DNA from: Puniceibacterium sp. IMCC21224
GTDB taxonomy: Bacteria; Pseudomonadota; Alphaproteobacteria; Rhodobacterales; Rhodobacteraceae
DNA length: 64,000 bases
Reading direction: 5' to 3'
NCBI RefSeq assembly: GCF_001038505.1
Contig: NZ_LDPY01000001.1
Coordinates: 3,968,001-4,032,000 of the forward strand
The translations under genes were made by a program, and so were the position numbers. Below the pieces are notes generated by a model. The model worked only from the letters and a program-made list of their open reading frames with translations. It had not been told where the DNA came from and made no database searches. Below are positions 1 through 8,763 of the stretch, in pieces. Within the stretch, counting starts at the first letter, position 1, and every line of letters begins with the position of its first letter.

Positions 1-128
1 GCGCCCACAAGCAGCGCCCCGGCATCGACCAGCGCGATGATCCGCGCGCCCTCGACGACAACGGCTTTGCCATCCTGCAACACGGCACCATCAAAGATCC
101 GTGCGCCCGTCAGCACCTGTATTGTCAC
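1..128 (-). CDS. nagA: N-acetylglucosamine-6-phosphate deacetylase, N-terminal part
   Basis: Only the first 42 codons lie in the window; the gene continues past the left edge. The GTG-started frame reads TIQVLTGARIFDG, then AVVVEGARI, the usual N-terminal beta-strand pattern of NagA amidohydrolases, which remove the acetyl group from GlcNAc-6-phosphate to give glucosamine-6-phosphate. The GTG at 126-128 overlaps by four bases the stop that the upstream kinase would use if its frameshift were repaired (GTGA), so the two genes are probably translationally coupled in an amino-sugar operon. The metal-binding motifs are outside the window, so the family call rests on the N-terminus and the kinase neighbour. 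Confidence 0.6.
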   Translation of the reverse strand, partial: MTIQVLTGARIFDGAVLQDGKAVVVEGARIIALVDAGALLVG

Positions 129-996
129 GCCGTAACCTCGGCGGCGAAACGTTCCGCCAGAACCAGCGCCCGTCCAGCGCGCGACCTTCGGGTTCCACCA
201 AACTGGCCTGAATTTCGACGCCGAGATATCCAGCGTAGGCGTTGGCCACACCGCCCAGCAGGCAAAATGCCTCACCCGCACGCCAGCCCAACACCAGCAG
301 CGCCCGCTCGATATAGGCCGCGCCGTCCTGCAGCAGCGCCACAGCCACCGCATCCTCGGCCTCGGCGGCCGCGACAACCATTGGCGCAAGACGGGCAAAA
401 TCCACCGGGCGCGCGGCCTGGGCATAGAGGATGATTTCAGACGCGCCGCCAAACGTGTCGATCACTTCGCGGGTCAGTTCGGTGGCGTCACACATGCCCT
501 CGGACGCCCGCAGCGACTGGCGAAGCAGACTGCGCCCCATCCACGCCCCGGATGCATCGTCCCCCAGAACCAGCCCGTGACCGCCAACAAAAGCCATGCC
601 ACCCGCGCTCTGACGCGCGACAAACGATCCTGTCCCCAGTCCTGCCACCACGCCACGCCGCAGACCCAACGCACCCACGACGGCGGCTGGACGATCCTCT
701 TGCACACGCAGCCGCGCCAGCGGAATAGCATCGGCCAGACGCGACCCCAACTCGGGCTTGATCATCCCGGCAAGGCCGAGATAGGTCGGCACCTCAGCCA
801 ACACATCCAGCCGCACACCCGCCTTGGCCGACAGCGCCTCTAGCCCCTCCCACAGGGCCGCAACCGCACCATCGAAATCACTGGTCAGGTTGGCACCCGG
901 ACCTTCGTGTTCGAGTCTCTGACCCTCCCATATTAATGCAAAACGGCAGCTTGTGCCGCCGCCATCTACAGCCAAAAGAGGTGTCATATCAGTCAT
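91..996 (-). CDS. BadF/BadG/BcrA/BcrD ATPase-family N-acetylglucosamine kinase, 3' end frameshifted
   Basis: ASKHA-fold kinase likely to phosphorylate N-acetylglucosamine (or a related amino sugar) in the cytoplasm. Visible motifs are the N-terminal phosphate loop LLAVDGGGTSCRFAL, the second phosphate loop AGLGTGSFVA and the GDDASGAWMGR segment typical of this family. The start is taken at 996 (MTDMTPLLAV); an in-frame extension further upstream runs through a tRNA gene and is rejected. The last part is off frame: after GRALDG the reading shifts. Adding one C to the CCC run at 169-171 gives ALVLAERFAAEVTA and a stop at 125-127, overlapping the nagA start. As written, the protein ends at 91 with an unrelated tail. 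Gene order tRNA-Leu, kinase, nagA on one strand. Confidence 0.75.
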   Translation of the reverse strand: MTDMTPLLAVDGGGTSCRFALIWEGQRLEHEGPGANLTSDFDGAVAALWEGLEALSAKAGVRLDVLAEVPTYLGLAGMIKPELGSRLADAIPLARLRVQEDRPAAVVGALGLRRGVVAGLGTGSFVARQSAGGMAFVGGHGLVLGDDASGAWMGRSLLRQSLRASEGMCDATELTREVIDTFGGASEIILYAQAARPVDFARLAPMVVAAAEAEDAVAVALLQDGAAYIERALLVLGWRAGEAFCLLGGVANAYAGYLGVEIQASLVEPEGRALDGRWFWRNVSPPRLRRDNTGADGRTDL

Positions 997-1043
997 CAGC
1001 GCGGTTATTGCCCGTGGCGGCCCGTTGAGCGGACCTTGTTCGC

Positions 1044-1127
1044 TGGTACCCGCGACCGGATTCGAACCGGTACGGCTTGCGCCTGGAGATTTTAAGTCTC
1101 CTGTGTCTACCATTCCACCACGCGGGC
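1044..1127 (-). tRNA. tRNA-Leu (anticodon UAA)
   Basis: On the minus strand an 84-nt cloverleaf begins GCCCGCG and ends CGCGGGT-A-CCA, so the CCA end is encoded. The anticodon arm is GGAGA-CTTAAAA-TCTCC, giving anticodon TAA for leucine UUA codons. The T arm contains GGTTCGAATCC. The long variable arm expected of a class II tRNA accounts for the length. It sits just upstream of the sugar kinase on the same strand. Confidence 0.95.
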
Positions 1128-1213
1128 CAGCGCGGCGGAGCATAGTCCCCCGTCCAGCCGTGTAAAGCGGCCTTGGCCGGGTTTTCCACTTACGCCCATG
1201 CAGCGCTATTGGC

Positions 1214-1771
1214 TCACAGTTCCTGACCTGGTGGCGACCTCAGCAAATGCCGCTCGCTCAGCCACGGATTCAGGGCAACAGCATCGCGCAGCACCTTCTG
1301 CCCCTCGTCATCCCGGCCCATCCCCATCAGCGTCAGTGCCTTACCAGTCAACGCCGCCACATGCTGCGGATTGCGGTCGAGTGCGGCATCCAGGTCCCCC
1401 AAAGCTGCGGCAAAATCCTCGCGCAGGAAGTTGACGAACGCGCGCTGATTGTAGCCTTCGGCATAATCCGGGCAATATTCGACCAGCCGGTCAAACGCCT
1501 GTGTCGCGCGCAGAAAATCATACGAGGATCGCGCCGACATGCCATCTTCCAACATGTCCTGCGCCGGTTCGTCCGGAGCATCGGCCCACAACTGCCACAT
1601 CTGGTTCGAAATCTGCCGCCCCAGCATTTCATTTTTCGCCGCCCGTGCCTGCGACAGCAGGTCAGCCGATTCGGCGTCGTGATCGGGGGATGGTGGGCAC
1701 CCCTCGGCCAGCAGCGGCATTGCGCTCAGCGTCAGAACAACACCCAACAGGGTAGGAACAGCGTGTCTCAT
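1214..1771 (-). CDS. exported tetratricopeptide-repeat protein
   Basis: 185 residues. An N-terminal signal peptide (MRHAVPTLLGVVLTLSAMPLLA) precedes a mature part starting near EGCPPSPDHD. Residues about 80-165 form two or three TPR-like helix pairs with the spacing seen in ATQAFDRLVEYCPDYAEGYN and GDLDAALDRNPQHVAALTGK. The protein is probably periplasmic and a protein-interaction scaffold; no enzyme motif is visible. Proteins of this layout are common in Rhodobacteraceae without known function. It lies 30 bp downstream of the Lrp-type regulator on the same strand, so the two may be cotranscribed. Confidence 0.75.
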   Translation of the reverse strand: MRHAVPTLLGVVLTLSAMPLLAEGCPPSPDHDAESADLLSQARAAKNEMLGRQISNQMWQLWADAPDEPAQDMLEDGMSARSSYDFLRATQAFDRLVEYCPDYAEGYNQRAFVNFLREDFAAALGDLDAALDRNPQHVAALTGKALTLMGMGRDDEGQKVLRDAVALNPWLSERHLLRSPPGQEL

Positions 1772-1801
1772 ACCTCAGTCTTGGGCTGTGACGCGCATCG
1801 G

Positions 1802-2278
1802 TCAAGTCACATCGGCGAGACCGTCTTCCTTGACCGCCTGCATCGCAACATAGGTCGACGTGCCCGAAATAAACGGCAGGGTCGAGATTTTTTCGGCCAG
1901 CACCCGGCGGTACGAAGGCATGTCATGCGTGCGCACCTTGAGCAGATAGTCGAAATTGCCGGCGATCAGATGTGCCTGTTCGATCTCGGGCACCCGCGCG
2001 ACGGCGGCGTTGAACGCAGCCAGCGCCTCTTCGCGCGTATCGGTCAACTTCACCTCAACAAAGGCGACGTGATCCAGCCCCAGCCGGATCGGGTCCAGGA
2101 TGGCGCGATAGCCCCGAATTGCACCCACCTCTTCGAGCCTGCGCAGACGCGCCTGTGTCGGGGATTTTGACAGACCGATGCGCCGCGCCAATTCGGTGAT
2201 ACTGATGCGTCCATCCTCGCCCAGGATATCAAGAATCGCCTGATCAAACCGGTCGAGGTCCAAAATACCGCTTCGCAT
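1802..2278 (-). CDS. Lrp/AsnC-family regulator, probable PutR activator of putA
   Basis: 158 residues. Residues about 8-60 are a winged helix-turn-helix (FDQAILDILGEDGRISITEL, then LSKSPTQARLRRLEE), followed by the RAM/AsnC ligand-binding domain (VAFVEVKL, HLIAGNFDYLLKVRTHD). Start at 2278 is preferred over 2284 because GAGGA lies six bases upstream of it. It is divergently transcribed from putA across about 105 bp carrying repeats that could be its binding sites. PutA here lacks the N-terminal ribbon-helix-helix domain used for autoregulation in enteric bacteria, which fits the alphaproteobacterial arrangement where a separate Lrp-like PutR senses proline and activates putA. Confidence 0.85.
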   Translation of the reverse strand: MRSGILDLDRFDQAILDILGEDGRISITELARRIGLSKSPTQARLRRLEEVGAIRGYRAILDPIRLGLDHVAFVEVKLTDTREEALAAFNAAVARVPEIEQAHLIAGNFDYLLKVRTHDMPSYRRVLAEKISTLPFISGTSTYVAMQAVKEDGLADVT

Positions 2279-2290
2279 CGTCATTCCTCA

Positions 2291-2333
2291 TAAAATCAGA
2301 CCGAACGGCTAGTCATGCCGTTAAAATCAGTCT
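2291..2333. promoter_or_regulatory. candidate PutR operators between lrp and putA
   Basis: The divergent intergenic region contains the direct repeat TAAAATCAG at 2291-2299 and 2322-2330, 31 bp apart (about three helical turns). Between them is the inverted repeat AACGGC-N7-GCCGTT (2304-2322). Lrp-type proteins bind several phased sites, so this is a reasonable operator array. Binding is inferred only from position and symmetry. Confidence 0.4.
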
Positions 2334-2383
2334 AAATGCCTTTAGGTTTCGGGATAAGATAGCGCATCATCCCGGAGGATACC

Positions 2384-5300
2384 ATGCCAACAGACACTGC
2401 CCCCGATCTGCGCCAGACCATTGACGCCCTCACCTATGCCAGTGAAGGCGAGACCGTCGCCCAACTGCGCGAAACGGCGGCACTAGCCACCGGCGATCGC
2501 AAAGACATCAGCGCCAGCGCCGCGGAACTGGTGCGCGGTATCCGTGGCCACGCGAAACCCGGGTTGATGGAGGTGTTTCTGGCGGAATACGGCCTGTCGA
2601 CCAACGAAGGCATCGCCCTGATGTGTCTGGCCGAGGCGCTGTTGCGCGTACCCGACGCCGAAACCATCGACGCGCTGATCGAAGACAAGATCGCGCCGTC
2701 GGACTGGGGCAAGCATATGGGGCATTCGACCTCGCCGCTGGTCAATGCCTCGACCTGGGCGCTGATGCTGACCGGCAAGGTGCTGCAAAAGGACAATCTG
2801 GGCCCCGTCGGCCACCTGCGTGGCGCGGTCAAGCGGTTGGGGGAACCGGTGATTCGTACCGCCGTCGCCCGCGCGATGAAGGAAATGGGCGCGCAGTTCG
2901 TACTGGGCGAAACCATCGAGGCCGCGATGAAACGCGCCTCGGCGATGGAGAAAAAGGGCTATACCTACAGCTATGACATGCTGGGCGAAGCGGCGCGGAC
3001 CGAAGGCGATGCACGCCGCTATCACCTGTCCTATTCCCGCGCCATCAACGCCATCGCCGGTGCCGCCAAATCCGATGACATCCGCGACAATCCCGGCATC
3101 TCGGTCAAACTATCGGCCCTGCATCCCCGCTACGAAGAGACGCAGCACGGGTTGGTCATGGATCATCTGGTGCCGCGCCTGCGCACCCTGTGCCAACTGG
3201 CACGCAGTGCGGGCATCGGCCTGAATATCGACGCCGAAGAGGCCGACCGCCTGTCCCTGTCGCTCGACGTGATCGAGGCGGTATTGTCGGAACCGTCGCT
3301 TGAGGGGTGGGACGGCTTTGGCGTGGTGGTGCAGGCCTACGGCCTGCGCGCCGCCCCGGTGCTGGACTGGCTGTATGCATTGGCCGAACGACTGGACCGC
3401 AAGATCATGGTGCGTCTGGTCAAGGGCGCCTATTGGGACACCGAGATCAAGCGCGCGCAGGTGGCGGGTCTGGACGGTTTCCCGCTGTTTACCTCAAAGG
3501 CGGCGACCGATATTTCCTATATCGCCAATGCGCGCAAGCTGCTGGGCATGACCGACCGGGTCTATCCGCAATTCGCCACACACAACGCCCATACCACCGC
3601 CGCCGTGCTGCATATGGCGACCGACAAGTCAAAGTTCGAGTTCCAGCGCCTGCACGGCATGGGCGAGGCGCTGCACGATATCCTGATGACACAACACGGC
3701 ACCCGCTGCCGAATTTACGCTCCGGTCGGCGCGCATCGTGACTTGCTGGCCTATCTGGTGCGGCGGCTACTGGAAAACGGTGCCAATTCATCCTTCGTGA
3801 ACCAGATCGTAGACGACGAGGTGCCGCCCGAGGTGGTCGCCGCCGATCCATTCGATCAGATCAAACCGACCAACCTGCGCAAGGGCCCGGAACTGTTCGC
3901 ACCCGAGCGGGTGAATTCGCGCGGCTGGGATCTGCGTCACCGCCCGACCCTGACCTCTATCGAAAAGGCCCGCGCCCCGTTTGAACAACACAGCTGGAGC
4001 GCCGGACCGCTTGTGACAATCGACACCGCTGTCGGCGACACAGAAAATGTGCCGAACCCGGCACGCCCGCTCGATATCGTCGGGCAAATCACCTGGGCCA
4101 CCCCCGAAACAGTGAATGCCGCATGTCAGGCCGCCGCCCCCTGGGACGCAGACGCCGCGACGCGTGCCGCCGTTCTGAACCGCGCCGCCGATCTTTATGA
4201 ACAGCATTACGGCGAACTCTTTGCTCTGCTGGCGCGCGAGGCAGGCAAGACGCTGGCCGACGCCATCGCGGAGCTGCGCGAAGCGGTGGATTTTCTGCGC
4301 TACTATGCCTTCCGCGCCGATGGTTCTGCGCCAGTTGGGATCTATGCCTGCATCAGTCCGTGGAACTTCCCGCTGGCGATTTTCACCGGGCAGGTCTCTG
4401 CCGCGCTGGCTGCGGGCAACGCTGTGCTGGCAAAACCCGCCGAACAGACGCCTTTGATTGCACATCGCGCGGTCGAGTTGCTGATCGAGGCCGGTGTTCC
4501 GCGCACTGCCCTGCAGTTGCTGCCCGGTGGCGGCGATGTTGGCGCAGCCCTGACCGCGAACCCGGCGGTTGGCGGCGTGGCCTTTACCGGGTCGACCGAC
4601 ACCGCACAGATCATCCACAAGTCGATGGCGAAACACCTTGTCCCCGGCGCGCCGTTCATCGCTGAAACCGGCGGACTGAACGCGATGATTGTCGACAGCA
4701 CAGCGTTGCCCGAACAGGCGATCCAGGCCATTGTGGAAAGCGCGTTTCAATCGGCGGGTCAGCGGTGTTCCGCCCTGCGCTGCCTATACGTGCAAGAAGA
4801 TATCGCCGAGCATTTCATCAAGATGCTGACCGGCGCGATGGATGCCCTGCGCATCGGTCGCCCGTGGGAAATCACAACCGATGTCGGTCCGGTGATTGAC
4901 GCCGAGGCCAAGGCAGGCATCGCCACACATATCGCGCAGGCCGACCTGGAAGGTCGGGTGATCAAGACCTATGCCACCCCCGATAGCGGCCATTTCATCG
5001 CGCCGACCCTGATCCGCATCAACGGCATCGCCGACCTTGAACGCGAAATCTTTGGCCCGGTCCTGCACATCGCAACCTTCAAATCCGATGGCATCGATAA
5101 GGTGATCGACGCGATCAACGCCACTGGCTATGGCCTGACCTTTGGTTTGCAAACCCGGATCGACGACCGCGTGCAGCACGTGTCCGAACGCATCCATGCC
5201 GGCAACGTCTATGTCAACCGCAACCAGATCGGGGCAATCGTTGGCTCGCAACCCTTTGGCGGCGAGGGCCTGTCAGGCACCGGGCCCAAAGCTGGCGGGC

Positions 5301-5809
5301 CGGATTATCTGACCCGGTACCGTCGACACACCGCCCCGATCATCGACTCGGGCTGGGACGGGCCCGAGGATCTCGTCCGGTTGAAAAAAGCAGTGAAGTC
5401 GCTCAACCGCACCACACTGCCCGAGCGGATCGAGCTGCCCGGGCCAACGGGGGAATCCAACGTACTCTCGACGCTGCCGCGCCCTCCTTTGCTATGCATG
5501 GGGCCGGGCATTGACGCTGCCAATATACAAAAGGCGGCTGTCGAGGTACTGGGAGGCGTCGCGGTCACCTGCATCGGCACGTTAGAGCCCAAGGAGCTGA
5601 CGGCGCTCACGGGGATCTCGGGTGCGATCTGGTGGGGCGATGCTGCGACGGGCCGCGCCTTGCGAACTGCGCTGGCAGCACGTCACGGACCGATCCTGCC
5701 GCTGATCACCGGCGCACCGGACCGCGGTCATGCCCGCGCAGAGCGGCATGTCTGCGTCGACACAACGGCGGCAGGTGGCAACGCAAAACTTCTGGCCGGA
5801 GTATCCTGA
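2384..5809 (+). CDS. putA: bifunctional proline dehydrogenase / L-glutamate gamma-semialdehyde dehydrogenase PutA
   Basis: 1141 residues; oxidises proline to pyrroline-5-carboxylate (FAD) and then to glutamate (NAD). The proline-dehydrogenase barrel is marked by RLVKGAYWD near residue 342, FATHNAHT near 400 and LHGMGEAL. The aldehyde dehydrogenase part has SPWNFPLAIFTGQ near 658, catalytic Glu in FIAETGGLN near 760 and catalytic Cys in SAGQRCSALR near 793. A C-terminal extension of about 130 residues resembles the extra domain of long PutA proteins. No N-terminal DNA-binding domain is present, so regulation is probably by the divergent Lrp-type gene. GGAGG lies seven bases before the ATG. Confidence 0.97.
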   Translation: MPTDTAPDLRQTIDALTYASEGETVAQLRETAALATGDRKDISASAAELVRGIRGHAKPGLMEVFLAEYGLSTNEGIALMCLAEALLRVPDAETIDALIEDKIAPSDWGKHMGHSTSPLVNASTWALMLTGKVLQKDNLGPVGHLRGAVKRLGEPVIRTAVARAMKEMGAQFVLGETIEAAMKRASAMEKKGYTYSYDMLGEAARTEGDARRYHLSYSRAINAIAGAAKSDDIRDNPGISVKLSALHPRYEETQHGLVMDHLVPRLRTLCQLARSAGIGLNIDAEEADRLSLSLDVIEAVLSEPSLEGWDGFGVVVQAYGLRAAPVLDWLYALAERLDRKIMVRLVKGAYWDTEIKRAQVAGLDGFPLFTSKAATDISYIANARKLLGMTDRVYPQFATHNAHTTAAVLHMATDKSKFEFQRLHGMGEALHDILMTQHGTRCRIYAPVGAHRDLLAYLVRRLLENGANSSFVNQIVDDEVPPEVVAADPFDQIKPTNLRKGPELFAPERVNSRGWDLRHRPTLTSIEKARAPFEQHSWSAGPLVTIDTAVGDTENVPNPARPLDIVGQITWATPETVNAACQAAAPWDADAATRAAVLNRAADLYEQHYGELFALLAREAGKTLADAIAELREAVDFLRYYAFRADGSAPVGIYACISPWNFPLAIFTGQVSAALAAGNAVLAKPAEQTPLIAHRAVELLIEAGVPRTALQLLPGGGDVGAALTANPAVGGVAFTGSTDTAQIIHKSMAKHLVPGAPFIAETGGLNAMIVDSTALPEQAIQAIVESAFQSAGQRCSALRCLYVQEDIAEHFIKMLTGAMDALRIGRPWEITTDVGPVIDAEAKAGIATHIAQADLEGRVIKTYATPDSGHFIAPTLIRINGIADLEREIFGPVLHIATFKSDGIDKVIDAINATGYGLTFGLQTRIDDRVQHVSERIHAGNVYVNRNQIGAIVGSQPFGGEGLSGTGPKAGGPDYLTRYRRHTAPIIDSGWDGPEDLVRLKKAVKSLNRTTLPERIELPGPTGESNVLSTLPRPPLLCMGPGIDAANIQKAAVEVLGGVAVTCIGTLEPKELTALTGISGAIWWGDAATGRALRTALAARHGPILPLITGAPDRGHARAERHVCVDTTAAGGNAKLLAGVS

Positions 5810-6022
5810 CAGCAGGAGTTCCGATAGGACCGAAAGGGGGATGCAAATTCGCGCCGTCTTTCGGTTTCATGCCTCACGAAGACCGTCAGCCTTTAGATCG
5901 CCGCGTCACGACCGGAATCAGGGATATTGTCCAACTCGATCCGCCTGACATTTTCATCCCAACCACCCCCCTTGGCACACGGCGCGACTTGACGTCCCAA
6001 GCAAAAACGGCACTGTCGCGAC

Positions 6023-6769
6023 ATGTTCCCAATCCGCGATCACAACCCGTCCGGCGCCACGCCATTTGTCACCTACGCGCTGATTGCCGCCAATGTGGTG
6101 ATTTTCCTGTCCTATTATCATCTCTTTTCGGATGATCGCGCGCTGGGGGCGTTCTGGTACGATTGGGCGCTGATCCCGTCTCGGATCAGCTCGGGTGAGG
6201 CGATCGGCGGCCTCATCACCTCGATGTTCCTGCACGGCGGAATCATGCACCTGCTGGGCAATATGCTGTTTCTCTATATCTTTGGTGACAATATCGAAGA
6301 AGAGCTGGGGCATGTGCGATTTGCCATGTTCTACCTTGCCTGCGGAATCGTAGCCGGACTGCTGCAATATTTCGCCGAACCGCTTTCGCAGGTGCCAACC
6401 GTCGGTGCCTCGGGCGCCATCGCCGGGGTCATGGGGGCCTATCTGCTGATGTACCCCAAAGCCCGCGTCGATATCCTGATTATCTTTATTGTCTTCTTCA
6501 AGGTGTTCACAATCCCGGCCTGGATCATGCTGGCGGTGTGGTTCGCGTTCCAAGTCAACGGTGGTTTCGGATCATCCGCCGCAGACGGCGGGGTCGCCTA
6601 TTGGGCACATGTGGGTGGATTTGTTGCAGGTCTGGCGCTGATGCTGCCGGGCTGGTTGCGGCAAGGTGGCCCGCAATACTGGGGCCGCACCCATGGTCAC
6701 CCGCCCCACCCCGAGGCGAAATATCCGCTAAGTCCGTCCAATATACCCCGAGTGAGACGCCGCAGATGA
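6023..6769 (+). CDS. rhomboid-family intramembrane serine protease
   Basis: 248 residues with six or seven hydrophobic segments. The catalytic serine lies in PTVGASGAIAGVMGAY (GxSG motif), the catalytic histidine in YWAHVGGFVAG, and the conserved HGGIMHLLGNMLFL of loop 1/TM2 is present. Rhomboids cleave transmembrane helices inside the membrane; the substrate is not predictable here. The C-terminal tail is short, Pro/His/Arg-rich and cytoplasmic. Its stop overlaps the start of the next gene (ATGA), so the two are probably coupled. No strong Shine-Dalgarno sequence is visible before the ATG at 6023. Confidence 0.92.
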   Translation: MFPIRDHNPSGATPFVTYALIAANVVIFLSYYHLFSDDRALGAFWYDWALIPSRISSGEAIGGLITSMFLHGGIMHLLGNMLFLYIFGDNIEEELGHVRFAMFYLACGIVAGLLQYFAEPLSQVPTVGASGAIAGVMGAYLLMYPKARVDILIIFIVFFKVFTIPAWIMLAVWFAFQVNGGFGSSAADGGVAYWAHVGGFVAGLALMLPGWLRQGGPQYWGRTHGHPPHPEAKYPLSPSNIPRVRRRR

Positions 6770-7140
6770 CTGACCCCGTGAACATAACCTGCCATTGCGG
6801 CGCGGTCGAGCTGCGGGCAACACTATCGGACGGCCTGAACACCGCGCGACGCTGTGACTGTTCATTCTGCCGTCGTCGCGGCGCCCCTGCGGTGACGGTG
6901 CCAAAAGGCGGGATCGAAATTGTCAGAGGTGCGGATCAGCTGACGCTCTATCAATGGGGGACGGAGACCGCGAAACACTATTTCTGTTCCGTTTGTGGGA
7001 TTTACACCCATCATCAGCGTCGCTCAAATCCGAATGAATTCGGCGTCAATATGGGCGCAATCCAAGGTGTAAACCCCCGTGACCACGATCCGATCGGCTG
7101 GAACGATGGCGTCAATCATCCGTCCGATCAAAAGCGCTGA
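6766..7140 (+). CDS. GFA-domain (glutathione-dependent formaldehyde-activating-like) protein
   Basis: 124 residues. The zinc-binding cysteines of the GFA/CENP-V fold are seen in ITCHCGAVEL (residues about 7-16), RRCDCSFCRRRG (about 33-44) and YFCSVCGIYTHH (about 72-83). The family binds zinc and has been linked to glutathione adducts, though most members have no proven activity. It begins inside the rhomboid stop codon (ATGA overlap) and converges with the phosphatase gene after 26 bp. Confidence 0.88.
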   Translation: MTDPVNITCHCGAVELRATLSDGLNTARRCDCSFCRRRGAPAVTVPKGGIEIVRGADQLTLYQWGTETAKHYFCSVCGIYTHHQRRSNPNEFGVNMGAIQGVNPRDHDPIGWNDGVNHPSDQKR

Positions 7141-7166
7141 CCGACGGCAGCGCCAGTCTACCCGAT

Positions 7167-7957
7167 TTAGATGCTGCGGATGATCCGGGCGAAGGGATCA
7201 AAGATCGCGTTGTTGCCGCAGATCAACGACCCGCTTTCCAGCGGATCCTGACCCTCGCGAATCCCTTCGAGCAGGGCACCAGCCTCTTGGGCGATGAGCG
7301 ATCCGGCGGCCACATCCCAGATTTTCAACTCGCGTTCCCAATAGCCATCGTAGCGCCCTGCTGCCACATAGGCGAGATCCAGAGCCGCCGCCCCCAGCGC
7401 CGCACACCAGCGCATTCCGGCATCAGCCGTGCCAGATCCTTGAGCGTGGCGGGCAACGTCCGCTTGGCAGCAAAGGGCACCCCGGTGGCAAAGATCGACT
7501 CGATCATCCGCGACCGACCTGACACCCGCAAGCGTTTGGAATCGTTCAGCCAGGCACCGGCGCCCTTTTCGGCATAGAACATCTCGTCCTTGGCGGGATC
7601 ATACACCACGCCCGAAACGACCTGTCCCTTATGCTCCAGCGCGACGGAAATGCCCCAATGTGGCAGGCCGTGCAGAAAATTGGTTGTCCCGTCCAGCGGA
7701 TCAACGATCCAACGCCGCGTCGGGTCCTGCCCTTCGACCGGTTCGGATTCCTCGCCTACCCAGCCATAGGTTGGTCGCGCGCCCGTCAACTCGTCCCGCA
7801 GGATCTTTTCCGAGGCGAGATCTGCTTTGCTGACAAAATCCCCAGCACCCTTCATCGAGACCTGAAGATTCTCGACCTCGCGGAAATCCTTGACCAGTGA
7901 CCGCCCCGCCTTGCGGGCCGCCTTGAGCATGATGTTGAGATTTGCGCTGCCCTGCAT
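7167..7957 (-). pseudogene. suhB: inositol monophosphatase family protein (SuhB-like), split by a frameshift
   Basis: The Mg-dependent phosphatase motifs are intact: GEESEP (residues about 67-72), WIVDPLDGTTNFLHG (about 83-97), and in the second frame [16 protein letters not shown]. Reading is continuous from the ATG at 7957 to ECAGVRRWG, then shifts. Adding one C in the CCCCC run at 7391-7395 restores [23 protein letters not shown] and carries the frame to the stop at 7167, a normal length of about 264 residues. Conservation on both sides argues for a sequencing homopolymer error or a very recent mutation. The family dephosphorylates myo-inositol-1-phosphate and related sugar phosphates. Confidence 0.85.
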
Positions 7958-8042
7958 ATGCCCGGTTCCTCGTTCGTGGTCAGGCCGCGCGTATACGCGG
8001 CCTCACCCGACTTGCCAAGGGCTGCAACAGCCCGATCCGGGT

Positions 8043-8369
8043 TTAGCGATAAATGACGCCCTTTTCGCCCACCGGCGCATAGGGCATCGCCGTGTGCGAA
8101 ATCCGTTTGGGCGTATGTTTGCGCGTGCCGCCTGCACGATTGACGTATGGCCCTGCGTTGGGCACGCCGCAGCAGATCTGACCACCGGCAGTGACCGGCT
8201 GCAGACCCGGCGGACAAAAATTCTGCGCCGTCGGATAGGAATGCATCAGCGTGTTGGAATTGGGGTTGTTGGTCGCATCCCCCATATACATGTCGCCCCA
8301 GGCCAGCGCCGCCCCGGATGAAAGTACAAGCGCCGTCGCTGCGGCTGCCAGATGTGTCGAAATACCCAT
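8043..8369 (-). CDS. small exported protein, roseobacter-type hypothetical
   Basis: 108 residues starting MGISTHLAAAATALVLSSGAALA, a clear signal peptide cleaved near AALA-WGD. The mature part is short and Asn/Pro/Gly-rich, with three cysteines in FCPPG and ICCGV that could form a disulfide. The ATG at 8369 is chosen because GGGGAA lies just upstream and longer starts destroy the signal peptide. I do not recognise a named family. It is probably periplasmic or surface-located. Upstream lies a palindrome-containing intergenic region. Confidence 0.65.
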   Translation of the reverse strand: MGISTHLAAAATALVLSSGAALAWGDMYMGDATNNPNSNTLMHSYPTAQNFCPPGLQPVTAGGQICCGVPNAGPYVNRAGGTRKHTPKRISHTAMPYAPVGEKGVIYR

Positions 8370-8763
8370 ATCGTTCCCCAAAAAGCACCGACCCGAAAGG
8401 TCCAATGATATCAGCGTACCAGCGCAGCCGCCCATGTCAAATTCTAAGCGTAGAATCGAAGCGTTTCGAAATCGTTATGCAGCACTGCTGCCCCGGCGCA
8501 AGTCGCGCTATGTTACAAGGCGTGGCTCTGTCAGGCGGGCGTACTGACCTGCCTGGCCGGCGGGGCGTCATCGCGAAGTATCCAAAAAACTATTTAAATT
8601 CAAAAATCTACCCTGATACGCGCTTCCACCTTTGCCCTATATATTCCTCACGAAACCCCTGCCTCGTTCTCACCCACGTTCACTCCCCCTTGAACCCGGC
8701 TATCGCTGGCAAGGCTTTGGGCGCATCTTCCTGGTATCTGCAACGCAACCAAGGATCGCTGCC
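8370..8763. other. intergenic region between divergent small exported protein and YHS protein genes
   Basis: 394 bp without a convincing gene. It contains two abutting 14-bp palindromes (8442-8469) and an AT-rich stretch around 8580-8650 that probably holds the promoter of the downstream gene. No tRNA or coding motif is visible. Confidence 0.5.
8442..8469. promoter_or_regulatory. pair of adjacent 14-bp palindromes
   Basis: TTCTA-AGCG-TAGAA (8442-8455) is followed with no gap by TCGAA-GCGT-TTCGA (8456-8469). Both have perfect 5-bp arms and 4-bp spacers, so they resemble two operator half-turn units bound side by side by dimeric repressors. No regulator gene is adjacent, so the protein is unknown. 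Confidence 0.35.

Noticed and set aside
997..1143. An upstream extension of the sugar kinase frame
   Set aside because: It would translate the tRNA-Leu gene; the kinase domain begins at LLAVDGGGT.
3788..4750. A 320-codon frame antisense to putA
   Set aside because: Shadow of the dehydrogenase domain of PutA, no independent evidence.
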